The notes beneath the pieces were generated by a model. It ran no database searches. It saw only the letters and a list, made by a program, of their open reading frames with translations, and had not been told where the DNA came from. From contig DALYJJ010000022.1 of assembly GCA_031969915.1 (NCBI GenBank), positions 1 through 59,780 on the forward strand: a stretch of 59,780 nt of DNA, in the 5' to 3' direction. The position numbers were made by a program, and so were the translations under genes. The stretch is from DALYJJ01 sp031969915 (GTDB lineage: Bacteria; Acidobacteriota; Terriglobia; Bryobacterales; Bryobacteraceae). Every line of letters begins with the position of its first letter. The first letter of the stretch is position 1. Positions 52,078 to 59,780 of the stretch are shown in pieces.

Positions 52078-54075
52078 GTGGGATTTCTCGCGCCGTGGTT
52101 CCTGGCCGGGCTGGCCGCGGTTGGATTGCCGCTGTGGGTGCATCTGCTGCGGCGGCACAAGAGTGAGCCGCTGCCCTTCAGTTCGCTGATGTTTTTTGAG
52201 AAGCGAACGCAAAGCTCCATTAAGCATCGGCGGCTGCGGCACCTGCTGTTGCTGGCCGCGCGGCTTGCCATAGTGGTTCTACTCGCCCTGGCGTTTGCCT
52301 CGCCGTATTATCTGAAGACCGTGACTTCCAACTCGGGCGAGGCCGCGCTGCGCATCATCGCCATCGACGACTCATTCAGCATGAGGGCGGGGAACCGGAT
52401 GGAACGGGCCAAGGCGGAGGCGCGCGGGTTGCTCACCGGCTGGCGGCCCGGCCAGCAGGGACAAGTGCTCGGAGTCAGCCAGAATGTACGGCTGCTCACC
52501 CAGCCCACCTCGGCGCCAGAAGAGCTCCGGGCGGCGGTGGATTCCCTTTCGGCCGGCGACGGCCGGAGTTCCTACGGGGAGTTTGCCCGGGCCCTGCGGG
52601 CCACCGCTGAGTCGTTGAAGAAGCCGGTGGAAGTGCACCTGATCAGCGACATGCAGAAGTCGTCGATGCCGCCGGGGTTCTCCGATCTCCGGCTGGACGC
52701 CAGCACGACACTGGTGATTCACGACGTTGGCGCCGCGGCGCCGAACTGGACCGTGGAGAGCGTCAATGTCCCGCGCCGCTTCTCCGATCCAAAGCGGGTG
52801 CGCCTACTGGCGACGGTGGCGGGCTTCGGCACACCGGCAGCTTCGAAACAGATCACGATTGCCTGCAACAACCGGACGCTGGGATCGAAGCCGGTGAATG
52901 TGCCGGCGAACGGGCGCGTATCGGCGGAATTCCTGGGCATGGAGGCCACTCACGGCTTGAACCGGTGTGAAGCCCGGATCGACGGCGGGGATGCGCTGCC
53001 ACAGGACGACGCGCATCTCTTCTCGCTCGAGCGCTCCGATCCCCGGCGGATTCTGTTCCTCCACGAGGGCCGCCAGCAGCGCGACGTCACCTATTTCCGG
53101 GCCGCCATCGAAGCCTCCGCGGAGAGCAACTTCGCACTGGAGCCGATGCCTGTTGAGAGCGCGGCGAACGTGGGACTCGACAAGTTCGCCTTCGTGGTGC
53201 TCTCCGACGCCGGGCAGGTTTCGCAGCCGCTCGACGAGGCGCTGCGGCGTTACGTTCGCGCCGGCGGAAGCGTACTGATCGCACTCGGCCCCTCCGCCGC
53301 GGCGCGATCCGCCGTGCCCGTTCTGGGTCTGAAGATTGCGTCTTCGGCGTATGCATCGCGGGCTGGAGAGCGCTTCCAACTGCTCGGCTCGGGAGACGAA
53401 GCGCACCCCGCCTTGCGCAACACGAACCGGTGGGAAAACGTGAAGTTCTACCAGACGATTCGAGTGGAAGCCCCGGACGCACGGATTGTCGCGCGGCTCG
53501 CAGACCAGTCGCCGGCGCTGCTTGAGCAGCGCCTGGGCGAAGGGCGCGCGCTGCTGTTCGCTTCCACGTTCGACAATATCTCAAACGATTTCCCGCTCCA
53601 TCCGTCGTTCATTCCATTCGTGGAGCAGACGGCCCGGTATTTGAGCGGTTACGAGGACGGCGCCGGCGGCTACCTGGTGGCATCCTCGTTCGAACTGCGG
53701 CGGGAAGGGGCGCAGGCGGAAGCGGTGGAAGTGCTGGGGCCGGATGGCAACCGCGCTCTGTCGCTCCAGGAAGCAACGCGCGCCAAGACCCTGACCCTGG
53801 CGAGCCCCGGCTACTACGAAGTTCGGCGCGGCAGCGGGCGCAACGAACTGGTGGCGGTGAACATCGACCGCCGGGAGAGCGACCTGGAACCGTTGCCAAA
53901 GGAATCGCTAGAGTTGTGGCAGGGACGCCGGCCGGATGCGCCGCAGGCCGCGGCCGGGCAGGCGGTTCAGGAACAGAAACCTGAGAATCTGTGGTGGTGG
54001 TTCGTGCTGGCGCTGGCTGTGGCGGCGCTCGCGGAATCGATGTTGGCAAGCCGTTATCTGGGGATGCGGACATGA
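52078..54075 (+). CDS. BatA-like membrane protein with VWA domain
   Basis: 665 residues, GTG start preceded by GGGGAGGAT. The N-terminal 80 residues are the BatA/TIGR02226 module: FLAPWFLAGLAAVGLPLWVHLL, then the second helix LLAARLAIVVLLALAFA. The VWA region follows with IIAIDDSFSMRAG as MIDAS. The middle has a GATase-like segment (VLSDAGQVSQPLDEALRRYV) and the end a third helix (WWWFVLALAVAALAESML). It parallels the first VWA protein of this operon in build. The stop overlaps the next ATG by 4 bases. Confidence 0.9.
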   Translation: MGFLAPWFLAGLAAVGLPLWVHLLRRHKSEPLPFSSLMFFEKRTQSSIKHRRLRHLLLLAARLAIVVLLALAFASPYYLKTVTSNSGEAALRIIAIDDSFSMRAGNRMERAKAEARGLLTGWRPGQQGQVLGVSQNVRLLTQPTSAPEELRAAVDSLSAGDGRSSYGEFARALRATAESLKKPVEVHLISDMQKSSMPPGFSDLRLDASTTLVIHDVGAAAPNWTVESVNVPRRFSDPKRVRLLATVAGFGTPAASKQITIACNNRTLGSKPVNVPANGRVSAEFLGMEATHGLNRCEARIDGGDALPQDDAHLFSLERSDPRRILFLHEGRQQRDVTYFRAAIEASAESNFALEPMPVESAANVGLDKFAFVVLSDAGQVSQPLDEALRRYVRAGGSVLIALGPSAAARSAVPVLGLKIASSAYASRAGERFQLLGSGDEAHPALRNTNRWENVKFYQTIRVEAPDARIVARLADQSPALLEQRLGEGRALLFASTFDNISNDFPLHPSFIPFVEQTARYLSGYEDGAGGYLVASSFELRREGAQAEAVEVLGPDGNRALSLQEATRAKTLTLASPGYYEVRRGSGRNELVAVNIDRRESDLEPLPKESLELWQGRRPDAPQAAAGQAVQEQKPENLWWWFVLALAVAALAESMLASRYLGMRT

Positions 54076-57000
54076 ATGCTCTCGACCGTTTGAATGCGTA
54101 CCTGGGCGAGTTGGAAAAGCGCCTGAAGTGGCTGGCCGCCAGCCGCGGCGCGGCGATGATCGGCGGAGTCGCGCTGGCGCTCACGCTCGTGCTGGTGCTG
54201 GCGATGAACGCGGTGGCGTTCTCCGAGCCGAGCCTGCTGTGGTCGCGCTTCACTCTTTTCCTCGGGCTGGCTCTGGCGGCGGTGTTTGGGCTGATCCTTC
54301 CGCTCATGCGATTGACGGCACGCCGGGCGGCGCAGCGAGCCGAAGCACGCTTTCCGGAGTTCGAACAGCGTCTACTGACGCTGGTGGAGCGGCGCGACGC
54401 GCAGGACCCGTTCCTGGGCCTGTTGGCCTCGGATACTCTCGAAGCCGCCGAGCGCCATGAGCCGGCGCGCGTCGTTCGACCGGCCTGGATTCTTGGGGGA
54501 CTGTCGGCGGCGGCCGCGGCCGTGGGGGTTCTCATCTGGCTGGTGGCGGCCGGCCCCGGTTTCCTCGGTTACGGAGCGTCGCTCTTGTGGGCGGGAACGC
54601 CGCGGGGAGGCGTTGCGCCCTTCTACAGCATTGTGGTGGAGCCCGGCGATCGGAAGATCCGGCGGGGATCGGACCAGGTGGTGTCGGCCACTCTGTTGGG
54701 CTTTCAGGCGGAAGGCGCACGGCTGTACGCGCGCTACAACGGAACTTCGAAGTGGGAACAGGCGCCCATGAAGACGCAGGCCGGCGGCGCAGCCTTTGAG
54801 TTCCTCTTCGCCGGACTGGCGGAGTCGGTGGAGTACTACGTGGAGGCCGGCTCGGTGGCATCGAAGCGGCATACGCTCACGGTGGTGGATCTACCGGCAG
54901 TGAAGCGGATCAAGGTAACGTACAACTTCCCGGGTTGGGCCGGACTGAAGAACGTGGTGGAAGATCCGGCCGGCGATCTGAGGGCGGTGGAAGGCACGAC
55001 GGCGGAGTTGGAGGTGGAGACGGACCGTCCGTTAAAGCAGGGCGTGCTGGTGCTCGACGACGGCACTCGAATTCCGCTGAGCGGCGGCGAAGGCAATCGT
55101 TCATTGGGGAGCTTGAAGATTCAGAAGGACGGCATGTATCACGTGGCCGCGCTCGAAGGAAGCGAGGCGGTTCGCTTGAGCGACGACTTCTTCATCGAAG
55201 CCAGGCCGGAGAGGCCACCGATCGTCAAGGTGCTGAAGCGCGACACGAAGGTGCTGCCCGTAGAGGAAGTTACGATCGAGGTGGAAGCCGAAGACGATTT
55301 CGCGCTGGAAGAACTGACGCTCAACTATTCGGTGAACGGCGGTGAGGAGAAGACCGCCGTCCTGAGCAAGGGCAAAGGGGGCAGGGAAGCGCGAGGCACG
55401 GCGACCATCGCTCTGGAGCAGTACAATCTGGCGCCGGGCGGATTGGTGACGTTCTACGCGACGGCGCGCGACGCGCGGGCCACGACGCGCTCCGACATGT
55501 TTTTTGTCGAGACCGTGCCCTACGAACGCGAGTACACGCAATCGCAGGCCGCGGGAGGCGGAGGCGGCGGGGGCGGCCAGGACGAGGACAGCAACATCTC
55601 CCAACGGCAGAAGGAGATCATCGCCGCGACGTTCAACCAGCTCAAGGGCAACGCGCGGGCCGGCGATCCGCGCGAGGATGCGAAGTTCCTTTCCGACGTG
55701 CAGGCTAAGCTGCGCGACCAGACGCGGAGCCTGGCGCAGCGCATGAAGAGCCGGGAACTGGCCGGTGAGAACCAGGAGTTCCAGCAATTCGCGAAGTCAA
55801 TGGAGTCCGCTGCGCAGGCGATGGGTGAGGCGTCGGATCAGCTTCGTAATCTGCGCTGGAAGGAGGCTCTCTCTCCCGAGCAGCGAGCGCTCCAGCACCT
55901 GCTGGCCGCCGAGGCTACGTTCCGCAAGATCCAACTCGCGTTTCAACGCGGAGGCGGGGGCGGAGGCGGCGGCGCGGGCCGCGACCTGGAGAACCTGTTC
56001 GATCTGGAGTTGGACACCGAGAAGAATCAGTACGAGACGGGGCAATCGGCGCAGTCGCAGGAACAGAAGGACCGCGCGGTGGAAGAGGCTCTGCAGAAGC
56101 TGGCCGAACTGGCACGGCGGCAGCAGGAGCTATCGCAGCAACAGAACAACAAGCAGCAGAGCTTCCAGCAGCGTTGGCAGCAGGAGTTGTTGCGGCGGGA
56201 AGCGGAAGAGCTGCAGAAGAAGATGGAGGAGATGGCGCGGGGCCAGCAGCAGGGCCAGCAAGGACAGCAGGGTCAGCAAGGACAGCAGGGTCAGGCCGGG
56301 CAATCCGGCCAAAGCGGGCAGTCCGGCCAATCCGGGCAGCAGCAGTCAACGTCCAGCCGGCTCAATTCCATGAGCGGCCAGCAGCAGCAGCGTATGGATC
56401 CGAAGGTGGAGCGCGCGATCGAGCAATTGAGGCGCGCAACCGAGGACATGAGGCGAGCGGCCAACGGGAACCGGGGTGAGCAGGGCAGCGCGAGCGAGCA
56501 GCGGCGGGCCGCGGAGCGACTGGAGGAGGCGAAGAATCTTCTCGGCGGGTTGCGGCGCGAACAGGCCTCCACGCAGATGGACGACCTCGCGAACCGGTCG
56601 CAAGCGCTGGCCGAGCGGCAGCGGAAGTTCGAAGAGCAGATGAAGCAGCAGTTCGGCGCCGGGAATCCGCTGCTCTCCCAACAGCCACAGGGCCGCACTG
56701 GTGCGGTGCCCGGACAGACCCGGCAGTCGGTGGAGCAGATGGCGCGCGAGAAGCAGGCGATGCTCGACGAGTTGCAGAAGCTGGAGCGCGACATGCAGCG
56801 GGCGGGGCGCGATCTGCAGGGATCGCAGCGCGGCGCAGCCAGCGGGTTGCGCGACGCGCTCGGTGAGATGCAGAAGAACGAGCTGGGCCTGCGGATGCGA
56901 TTCACGGCAGAGTGGCTGCGGCGCGGGTACGGTCCGCAGATTGTCGGCCGCGAGGCGCCCGTCACGCAGGGTCTGGAGCGGCTGGCCGAGCAAGTCAACC

Positions 57001-57734
57001 AGGCCCGGCAACAGATGGGGCAGGGCGGGCCGGACGACGGCAAGCGGAGCGAAACGGCCGAGGCGCTGGAGCGCGTGGAGCGCTTGCGAAACCAGCTCCA
57101 GCAGATGGCACGGCAGGGCCAGCGCGGGCAGCAGCCGGGAAATCAGCAGGGCCAGGGAAATCAGCAGCCGGGCAACCAACCGGGGAATCAGCAAGGTCAG
57201 GGCAATCAACCGGGCGGTCAACAGCCACAAGGAGGCCAACAGGCCGGCGGCCAGCAGCCGGGGGGCGGCCGTGGACAGGCGCCTATGGGGCAGGGCATGG
57301 AGCGCGGCGGAAACGGCCAGGCCGGAGGAGGCAGCTACTCGGCGATCAACCGGGGCGATCGGGAGTACGCGGGACCCGGCGCGATGAATCCTGAACAGAT
57401 GGCGCGGGCCTACCAGGACGGGATGCGGGAGCTGAACCAGCTTCGCCAGGCGGCCGAAGGCGGTAACGCGGAAACGGCCGAAGAGATCCGCCGGCTGCTG
57501 GGTGAGATGCAGCGGCTGGACCCGAAACGGTTCCCCGGGAATCCGGAGTTGGTACAGCGACTGGCGACGCAGATCCTGCCGCAACTGGAGCGGTTGGAGC
57601 TCCAGCTACGGCGGCAGGTGGAAGATGCGAGCAGCGGGCAGGTGCGGAGCGCGGCATCGGATCGTGTGCCGAACGGCTATGCGGACTCGGTGGCCGAGTA
57701 CTTCCGGAAGCTGAGTAAAGGCGGCAACCGCTAG
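54072..57734 (+). CDS. Giant membrane-anchored Gln/Gly-rich coiled-coil protein (DUF4175-like)
   Basis: 1220 residues from ATG 54072. Three membrane helices lie in the first 170 residues (ALALTLVLVLAMNAVAF; LFLGLALAAVFGLILPLM; a third around 145-165). Ig-like or fibronectin-like beta domains run to about residue 480, including VKRIKVTYNFPGWAGL. From 480 on the protein is almost all charged helix rich in Gln, Glu, Arg, with Gly-rich linkers (GGGGGGGG near 500 and 630) and two Gln/Gly repeat tracts at 724-758 and 1016-1088. The order resembles DUF4175 proteins that share loci with DUF4159 and MoxR. It may be a long periplasmic rod or scaffold. Role unknown. Confidence 0.85.
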   Translation: MNALDRLNAYLGELEKRLKWLAASRGAAMIGGVALALTLVLVLAMNAVAFSEPSLLWSRFTLFLGLALAAVFGLILPLMRLTARRAAQRAEARFPEFEQRLLTLVERRDAQDPFLGLLASDTLEAAERHEPARVVRPAWILGGLSAAAAAVGVLIWLVAAGPGFLGYGASLLWAGTPRGGVAPFYSIVVEPGDRKIRRGSDQVVSATLLGFQAEGARLYARYNGTSKWEQAPMKTQAGGAAFEFLFAGLAESVEYYVEAGSVASKRHTLTVVDLPAVKRIKVTYNFPGWAGLKNVVEDPAGDLRAVEGTTAELEVETDRPLKQGVLVLDDGTRIPLSGGEGNRSLGSLKIQKDGMYHVAALEGSEAVRLSDDFFIEARPERPPIVKVLKRDTKVLPVEEVTIEVEAEDDFALEELTLNYSVNGGEEKTAVLSKGKGGREARGTATIALEQYNLAPGGLVTFYATARDARATTRSDMFFVETVPYEREYTQSQAAGGGGGGGGQDEDSNISQRQKEIIAATFNQLKGNARAGDPREDAKFLSDVQAKLRDQTRSLAQRMKSRELAGENQEFQQFAKSMESAAQAMGEASDQLRNLRWKEALSPEQRALQHLLAAEATFRKIQLAFQRGGGGGGGGAGRDLENLFDLELDTEKNQYETGQSAQSQEQKDRAVEEALQKLAELARRQQELSQQQNNKQQSFQQRWQQELLRREAEELQKKMEEMARGQQQGQQGQQGQQGQQGQAGQSGQSGQSGQSGQQQSTSSRLNSMSGQQQQRMDPKVERAIEQLRRATEDMRRAANGNRGEQGSASEQRRAAERLEEAKNLLGGLRREQASTQMDDLANRSQALAERQRKFEEQMKQQFGAGNPLLSQQPQGRTGAVPGQTRQSVEQMAREKQAMLDELQKLERDMQRAGRDLQGSQRGAASGLRDALGEMQKNELGLRMRFTAEWLRRGYGPQIVGREAPVTQGLERLAEQVNQARQQMGQGGPDDGKRSETAEALERVERLRNQLQQMARQGQRGQQPGNQQGQGNQQPGNQPGNQQGQGNQPGGQQPQGGQQAGGQQPGGGRGQAPMGQGMERGGNGQAGGGSYSAINRGDREYAGPGAMNPEQMARAYQDGMRELNQLRQAAEGGNAETAEEIRRLLGEMQRLDPKRFPGNPELVQRLATQILPQLERLELQLRRQVEDASSGQVRSAASDRVPNGYADSVAEYFRKLSKGGNR
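56241..56345 (+). repeat. Gln/Gly triplet repeat tract (residues 724-758 of the giant protein)
   Basis: About eleven imperfect 9-base units of the type GGN-CAR-CAR, encoding Gly-Gln-Gln, then Gly-Gln-Ala and four Gly-Gln-Ser. The codons vary at third positions (GGC/GGA/GGT, CAG/CAA), which suggests selection on the protein rather than a recent slippage. Confidence 0.85.
57117..57335 (+). repeat. Gln/Gly/Asn/Pro low-complexity tract (residues 1016-1088 of the giant protein)
   Basis: Repeated Gly-Asn-Gln-Gln, Gly-Gln-Gly-Asn and Pro-Gly-Asn-Gln blocks, changing to Gly-Gly-Gln-Gln-Pro and then Gly-rich sequence. Codon choice varies between copies. It looks like an extended, hydrophilic, disordered linker before the last helical part. 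Confidence 0.85.
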
Positions 57735-57738
57735 TTTC

Positions 57739-57790
57739 GGCGGCCACTTTCCACGCGCGGCTTAGAACATTCCCAGCCGCCGCTGTTTTA
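57739..57790 (+). terminator. Possible terminator after the MoxR operon
   Basis: Stem CGGCGGC (57739-57745) pairs with GCCGCCG (57777-57783) across a 31-base loop and is followed by CTGTTTTATT. It starts 4 bases after the stop codon of the giant protein gene. The loop is long, so strength is uncertain. Confidence 0.35.
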
Positions 57791-57883
57791 TTCACAGCAT
57801 ACTCACATGGGCCGTCCGTAACCCATACATACGTCGGCCGAAAACTCTGTTGAAAAGCGGCGGCGAGGGGCTGGCTCGCTCTG

Positions 57884-57933
57884 GCGCGCAGGGGAGATCG
57901 CTGCTACAAGAGAGGAGATCCCCTGCGGCGCGC
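57884..57933. other. Imperfect inverted repeat in the convergent spacer 57735-58026
   Basis: GCGCGCAGGGGAGATC at 57884-57899 pairs with GATCCCCTGCGGCGCGC at 57917-57933, with small bulges and a 17-base loop. It lies in the 292-base gap between the ends of the giant protein gene and ilvE, and could stop transcription on either strand or belong to a small structured RNA. No coding frame with a recognisable protein is seen in the rest of the gap. Confidence 0.4.
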
Positions 57934-58026
57934 GGCCCGACGGGAAATCTCGGGGGAGGTAACCGATTGGCCGCCGCTGCGGATCGTTTGTCCGCTCCAT
58001 TGTGTTACGCTCCGCCCCGCCGCCTC

Positions 58027-58968
58027 TTACGCCGAAACGGGTTGCTGTGCCGGAACCGGCGTGAGCCATCCGAAGCGGTCCGGGGCGGAGCCGTTTAGGA
58101 TCCCGAAGAATTCCTTCTGCAACCGTTCGGTGATGGGTCCGCGCTTGCCGTCGGCCACCGGAACACGGTCTACCGAACGAATGGGGGTGATCTCCGCCGC
58201 CGTCCCCGTAAAGAAGACCTCGTCCGCGATGTAGAGCATTTCGCGGGGAATGATGGTCTCCACCAAGGGAATGGCCAGCGCCTGCGCCAGCTTCAGGATC
58301 GAATCGCGAGTGATGCCGGGCAGCACCGAGGCGCCGAGCGGCGGAGTGTGGATCTTTCCGTCGCGGATCACAAAAATGTTCTCGCCTGAGCCTTCGCTGA
58401 CGTAGCCGGCCTCGTCGAGCGCGATTCCTTCGGCATAGCCGTTGATGTCGGCTTCCATGCGGATCAACTGCGAGTTCATGTAGTTCGCCCCGGCTTTGGC
58501 GAGGGCGGGCAGGGTATTGGGCGCCAGGCGGCTCCAGCTTGAGACGCAGACGTCGACGCCTTGAGCGAGCGCTTCCTCGCCCAGGTACTTGCCCCATTCC
58601 CAGCAGGCCAGGTACAGTTCCGTGGGATTGTTCCCCGGCAGCACACCGACGTCGCCATAACCGCGCAGGGCGATGGGACGGACGTAGCAGGCATCCAACT
58701 TGTTCACGCCGACGAGTTCGACACAGGCGTCTTCGACCTGTTGCTGGGTGAAGGGCATTGGCATGCGGTAGATGCGCGCCGAATCGAAGAGACGGCGGAC
58801 GTGCTCGGCGAGGCGGAAGATGGCGGGACCACTCGCGGTGGAGTAGCAGCGGATACCTTCGAAAACGGAGCTTCCATAGCTGACGACGTGCGACAGAACG
58901 TGAATCTTCGCATCGTCCCAGGCAATGAACTTCCCGTTATGCCAGATCTTTTCGGTGGGCTTCAGCAT
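58027..58968 (-). CDS. ilvE: Branched-chain amino acid aminotransferase
   Basis: 313 residues, fold-type IV PLP enzyme. The start KIWHNGKFIAWDDAKIHVL is typical for IlvE. SSVFEGIRCY is the substrate-side loop. The PLP Lys sits in the segment ALAKAGANYMNSQL, and the cofactor phosphate is bound by VSEGSGENIFVI and FFTGTAAEITPI. It transfers the amino group between glutamate and the branched-chain 2-oxo acids, the last step of Val, Leu and Ile synthesis. The gene stands alone, divergent from the M48 protease with a 71-base spacer. Confidence 0.95.
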   Translation of the reverse strand: MLKPTEKIWHNGKFIAWDDAKIHVLSHVVSYGSSVFEGIRCYSTASGPAIFRLAEHVRRLFDSARIYRMPMPFTQQQVEDACVELVGVNKLDACYVRPIALRGYGDVGVLPGNNPTELYLACWEWGKYLGEEALAQGVDVCVSSWSRLAPNTLPALAKAGANYMNSQLIRMEADINGYAEGIALDEAGYVSEGSGENIFVIRDGKIHTPPLGASVLPGITRDSILKLAQALAIPLVETIIPREMLYIADEVFFTGTAAEITPIRSVDRVPVADGKRGPITERLQKEFFGILNGSAPDRFGWLTPVPAQQPVSA

Positions 58969-59039
58969 GCCCGTTATTATAGCTGTATAGGCGGAAACCG
59001 CCCCGCGACGCGTAACATCTGTTGAGGGAGGAGGATCTG

Positions 59040-59780
59040 GTGCGCCCGTTTTTCAGTCTTCTGGTGACGCTATTGATGGTGGTTGCACCCGTGCTGCCGC
59101 AGCAGCAGCCGCGGATGAGGAACATCCGGCCCGGTTGGAACATGTTCTCCAAGGACCAGGACGTGCAACTGGGCAAGGAGGCGGCGGCGCAGGTTGAGCG
59201 TGAGGCCCCCGTGCTGCGGGACGATGTGTTGAACGGATACATTGCTCGGCTCGGGCAGCGGATCGCCGCCGAGCCTGAGGCGGACAAGTACCCGTATACC
59301 TTCAAGTGGGTGAACGACCCGAACATAAACGCTTTCGCGCTGCCGGGCGGACCGACGTTCTTCAACACCGGCCTGCTGCTGAACGCCGATAACGAGGGGC
59401 AGGTGGTGGGCGTGCTGGCACACGAGATCGCACACGTAGCGCTGCGCCACGGGACACACCAGGTATCGAAGGCGAACGCGATCAAACTGCCGGCGATGCT
59501 TCTGGGCTCGGTGGTGGGAGGCGGGTCGCTGCTCGGACAGCTCACGCAGATGGGCATTGGGCTGGGGGCGAATTCGTTGTTGTTGAAGTATTCGCGCGAC
59601 GCCGAGCGCGACGCCGACCTGCTCGGCGCCAGAATGATGGCCCGGGCCGGATACAACCCGATCGAGATGGCTCGGTTCTTCGAGAAGCTGGAGGCGCAAG
59701 GCGGGCAGCGCGGGCCGCAGTTTCTGTCCTCGCACCCCAATCCGGGGAATCGTGTGCAATCGGTAGAGAACGAGATCAGG
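59040..59780 (+). CDS. M48-family metalloprotease (3' end outside window)
   Basis: 247 codons are visible from GTG 59040, preceded by the strong ribosome site GGGAGGAGG. The signal peptide region is RPFFSLLVTLLMVVAPVL. The zinc site is LAHEIAHVALRHG (His128, His132), and the third ligand is Glu189 in SRDAERDADLLGA. NAFALPGGPTFFNTGLL is the family's substrate-edge strand. This is the periplasmic BepA/YfgC-like group that guards outer-membrane proteins. The gene continues beyond the right edge, perhaps with TPRs as in BepA. Confidence 0.93.
   Translation, partial: MRPFFSLLVTLLMVVAPVLPQQQPRMRNIRPGWNMFSKDQDVQLGKEAAAQVEREAPVLRDDVLNGYIARLGQRIAAEPEADKYPYTFKWVNDPNINAFALPGGPTFFNTGLLLNADNEGQVVGVLAHEIAHVALRHGTHQVSKANAIKLPAMLLGSVVGGGSLLGQLTQMGIGLGANSLLLKYSRDAERDADLLGARMMARAGYNPIEMARFFEKLEAQGGQRGPQFLSSHPNPGNRVQSVENEIR

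Noticed and set aside
55500..57400. Repeat-rich DNA as a possible CRISPR or satellite array
   Set aside because: The repeats are short codon-based Gln/Gly units inside one open frame, with no spacers and third-base variation.

Overview
This window is GC-rich bacterial chromosomal DNA with tightly packed genes on both strands. It most likely comes from an Acidobacteriota genome of the Bryobacterales/Solibacter kind. The clues are a secreted VWFA-related protein of the type typical of acidobacteria, a DUF5117-type zinc protease, many small secreted hydrolases with Tat-like signals, Gfo/Idh/MocA and sugar-isomerase pairs, and a microcompartment locus. This placement is inferred from gene content; no rRNA or other phylogenetic marker was tested. 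I saw no tRNA, rRNA, CRISPR array, insertion sequence or phage. A 26-base run of N at 33644-33669 marks an assembly gap inside ribD.

Layout, left to right. 1-3549 (minus): a NuoE-like subunit and a very long NuoF-GltD fusion cut by the window edge. 3722-6887: an SDR oxidoreductase and two tandem paralogous glycosyltransferases. 7081-11560 (plus): a tightly coupled run of a cysteine hydrolase, a YwaF-like membrane protein, a PflX-like radical SAM enzyme, a sugar isomerase and a Gfo/Idh/MocA oxidoreductase. 11598-14166 (minus): rhodanese, MurQ, PilZ and a shortened GH127-like protein. 14207-16906: a zinc-ribbon membrane protein, an amidohydrolase and a DUF2752 protein. 16931-20728 (minus): a compact bacterial microcompartment locus with three pentamer (BMC-P) genes, one hexamer (BMC-H) gene, a class II aldolase and a split transketolase. 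20766-35585: mostly housekeeping and accessory genes (ACT-domain protein, hemB, peroxiredoxin, zinc exporter, S24 peptidase, VWFA protein, NTase-only ligase-like protein, LacD-type aldolase, alkaline phosphatase, esterase, metalloprotease, DHH phosphoesterase, YbjQ, ribE, ribD, ftsY). 35621-42229 (plus): malQ, a sugar MFS transporter, a beta-lactamase-like hydrolase, a double metallo-beta-lactamase protein and a PAP2 protein. 42194-43795 (minus): an FmdB-type zinc ribbon and an S41 peptidase homologue without its catalytic dyad.

43978-57734 (plus) is the most striking region. Eight genes, nearly all overlapping or abutting, encode a DUF4159 protein, a VWA membrane protein, a caspase-like protein with Ser in the Cys position, a TPR-gluzincin, a MoxR AAA+ ATPase, a DUF58 protein, a BatA-like VWA membrane protein and a 1220-residue membrane-anchored Gln/Gly-rich coiled-coil protein. 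It looks like one transcription unit for an envelope MoxR-VWA machine with two added protease-fold proteins. A convergent spacer with hairpins, ilvE and a truncated M48 metalloprotease gene close the window.

Two regions best fit the idea of an undescribed system. One is the MoxR/VWA/caspase-like operon, together with the divergent pseudo-S41 gene. The other is the minimal aldolase-transketolase microcompartment, which has shell genes but no aldehyde dehydrogenase or alcohol dehydrogenase beside it.
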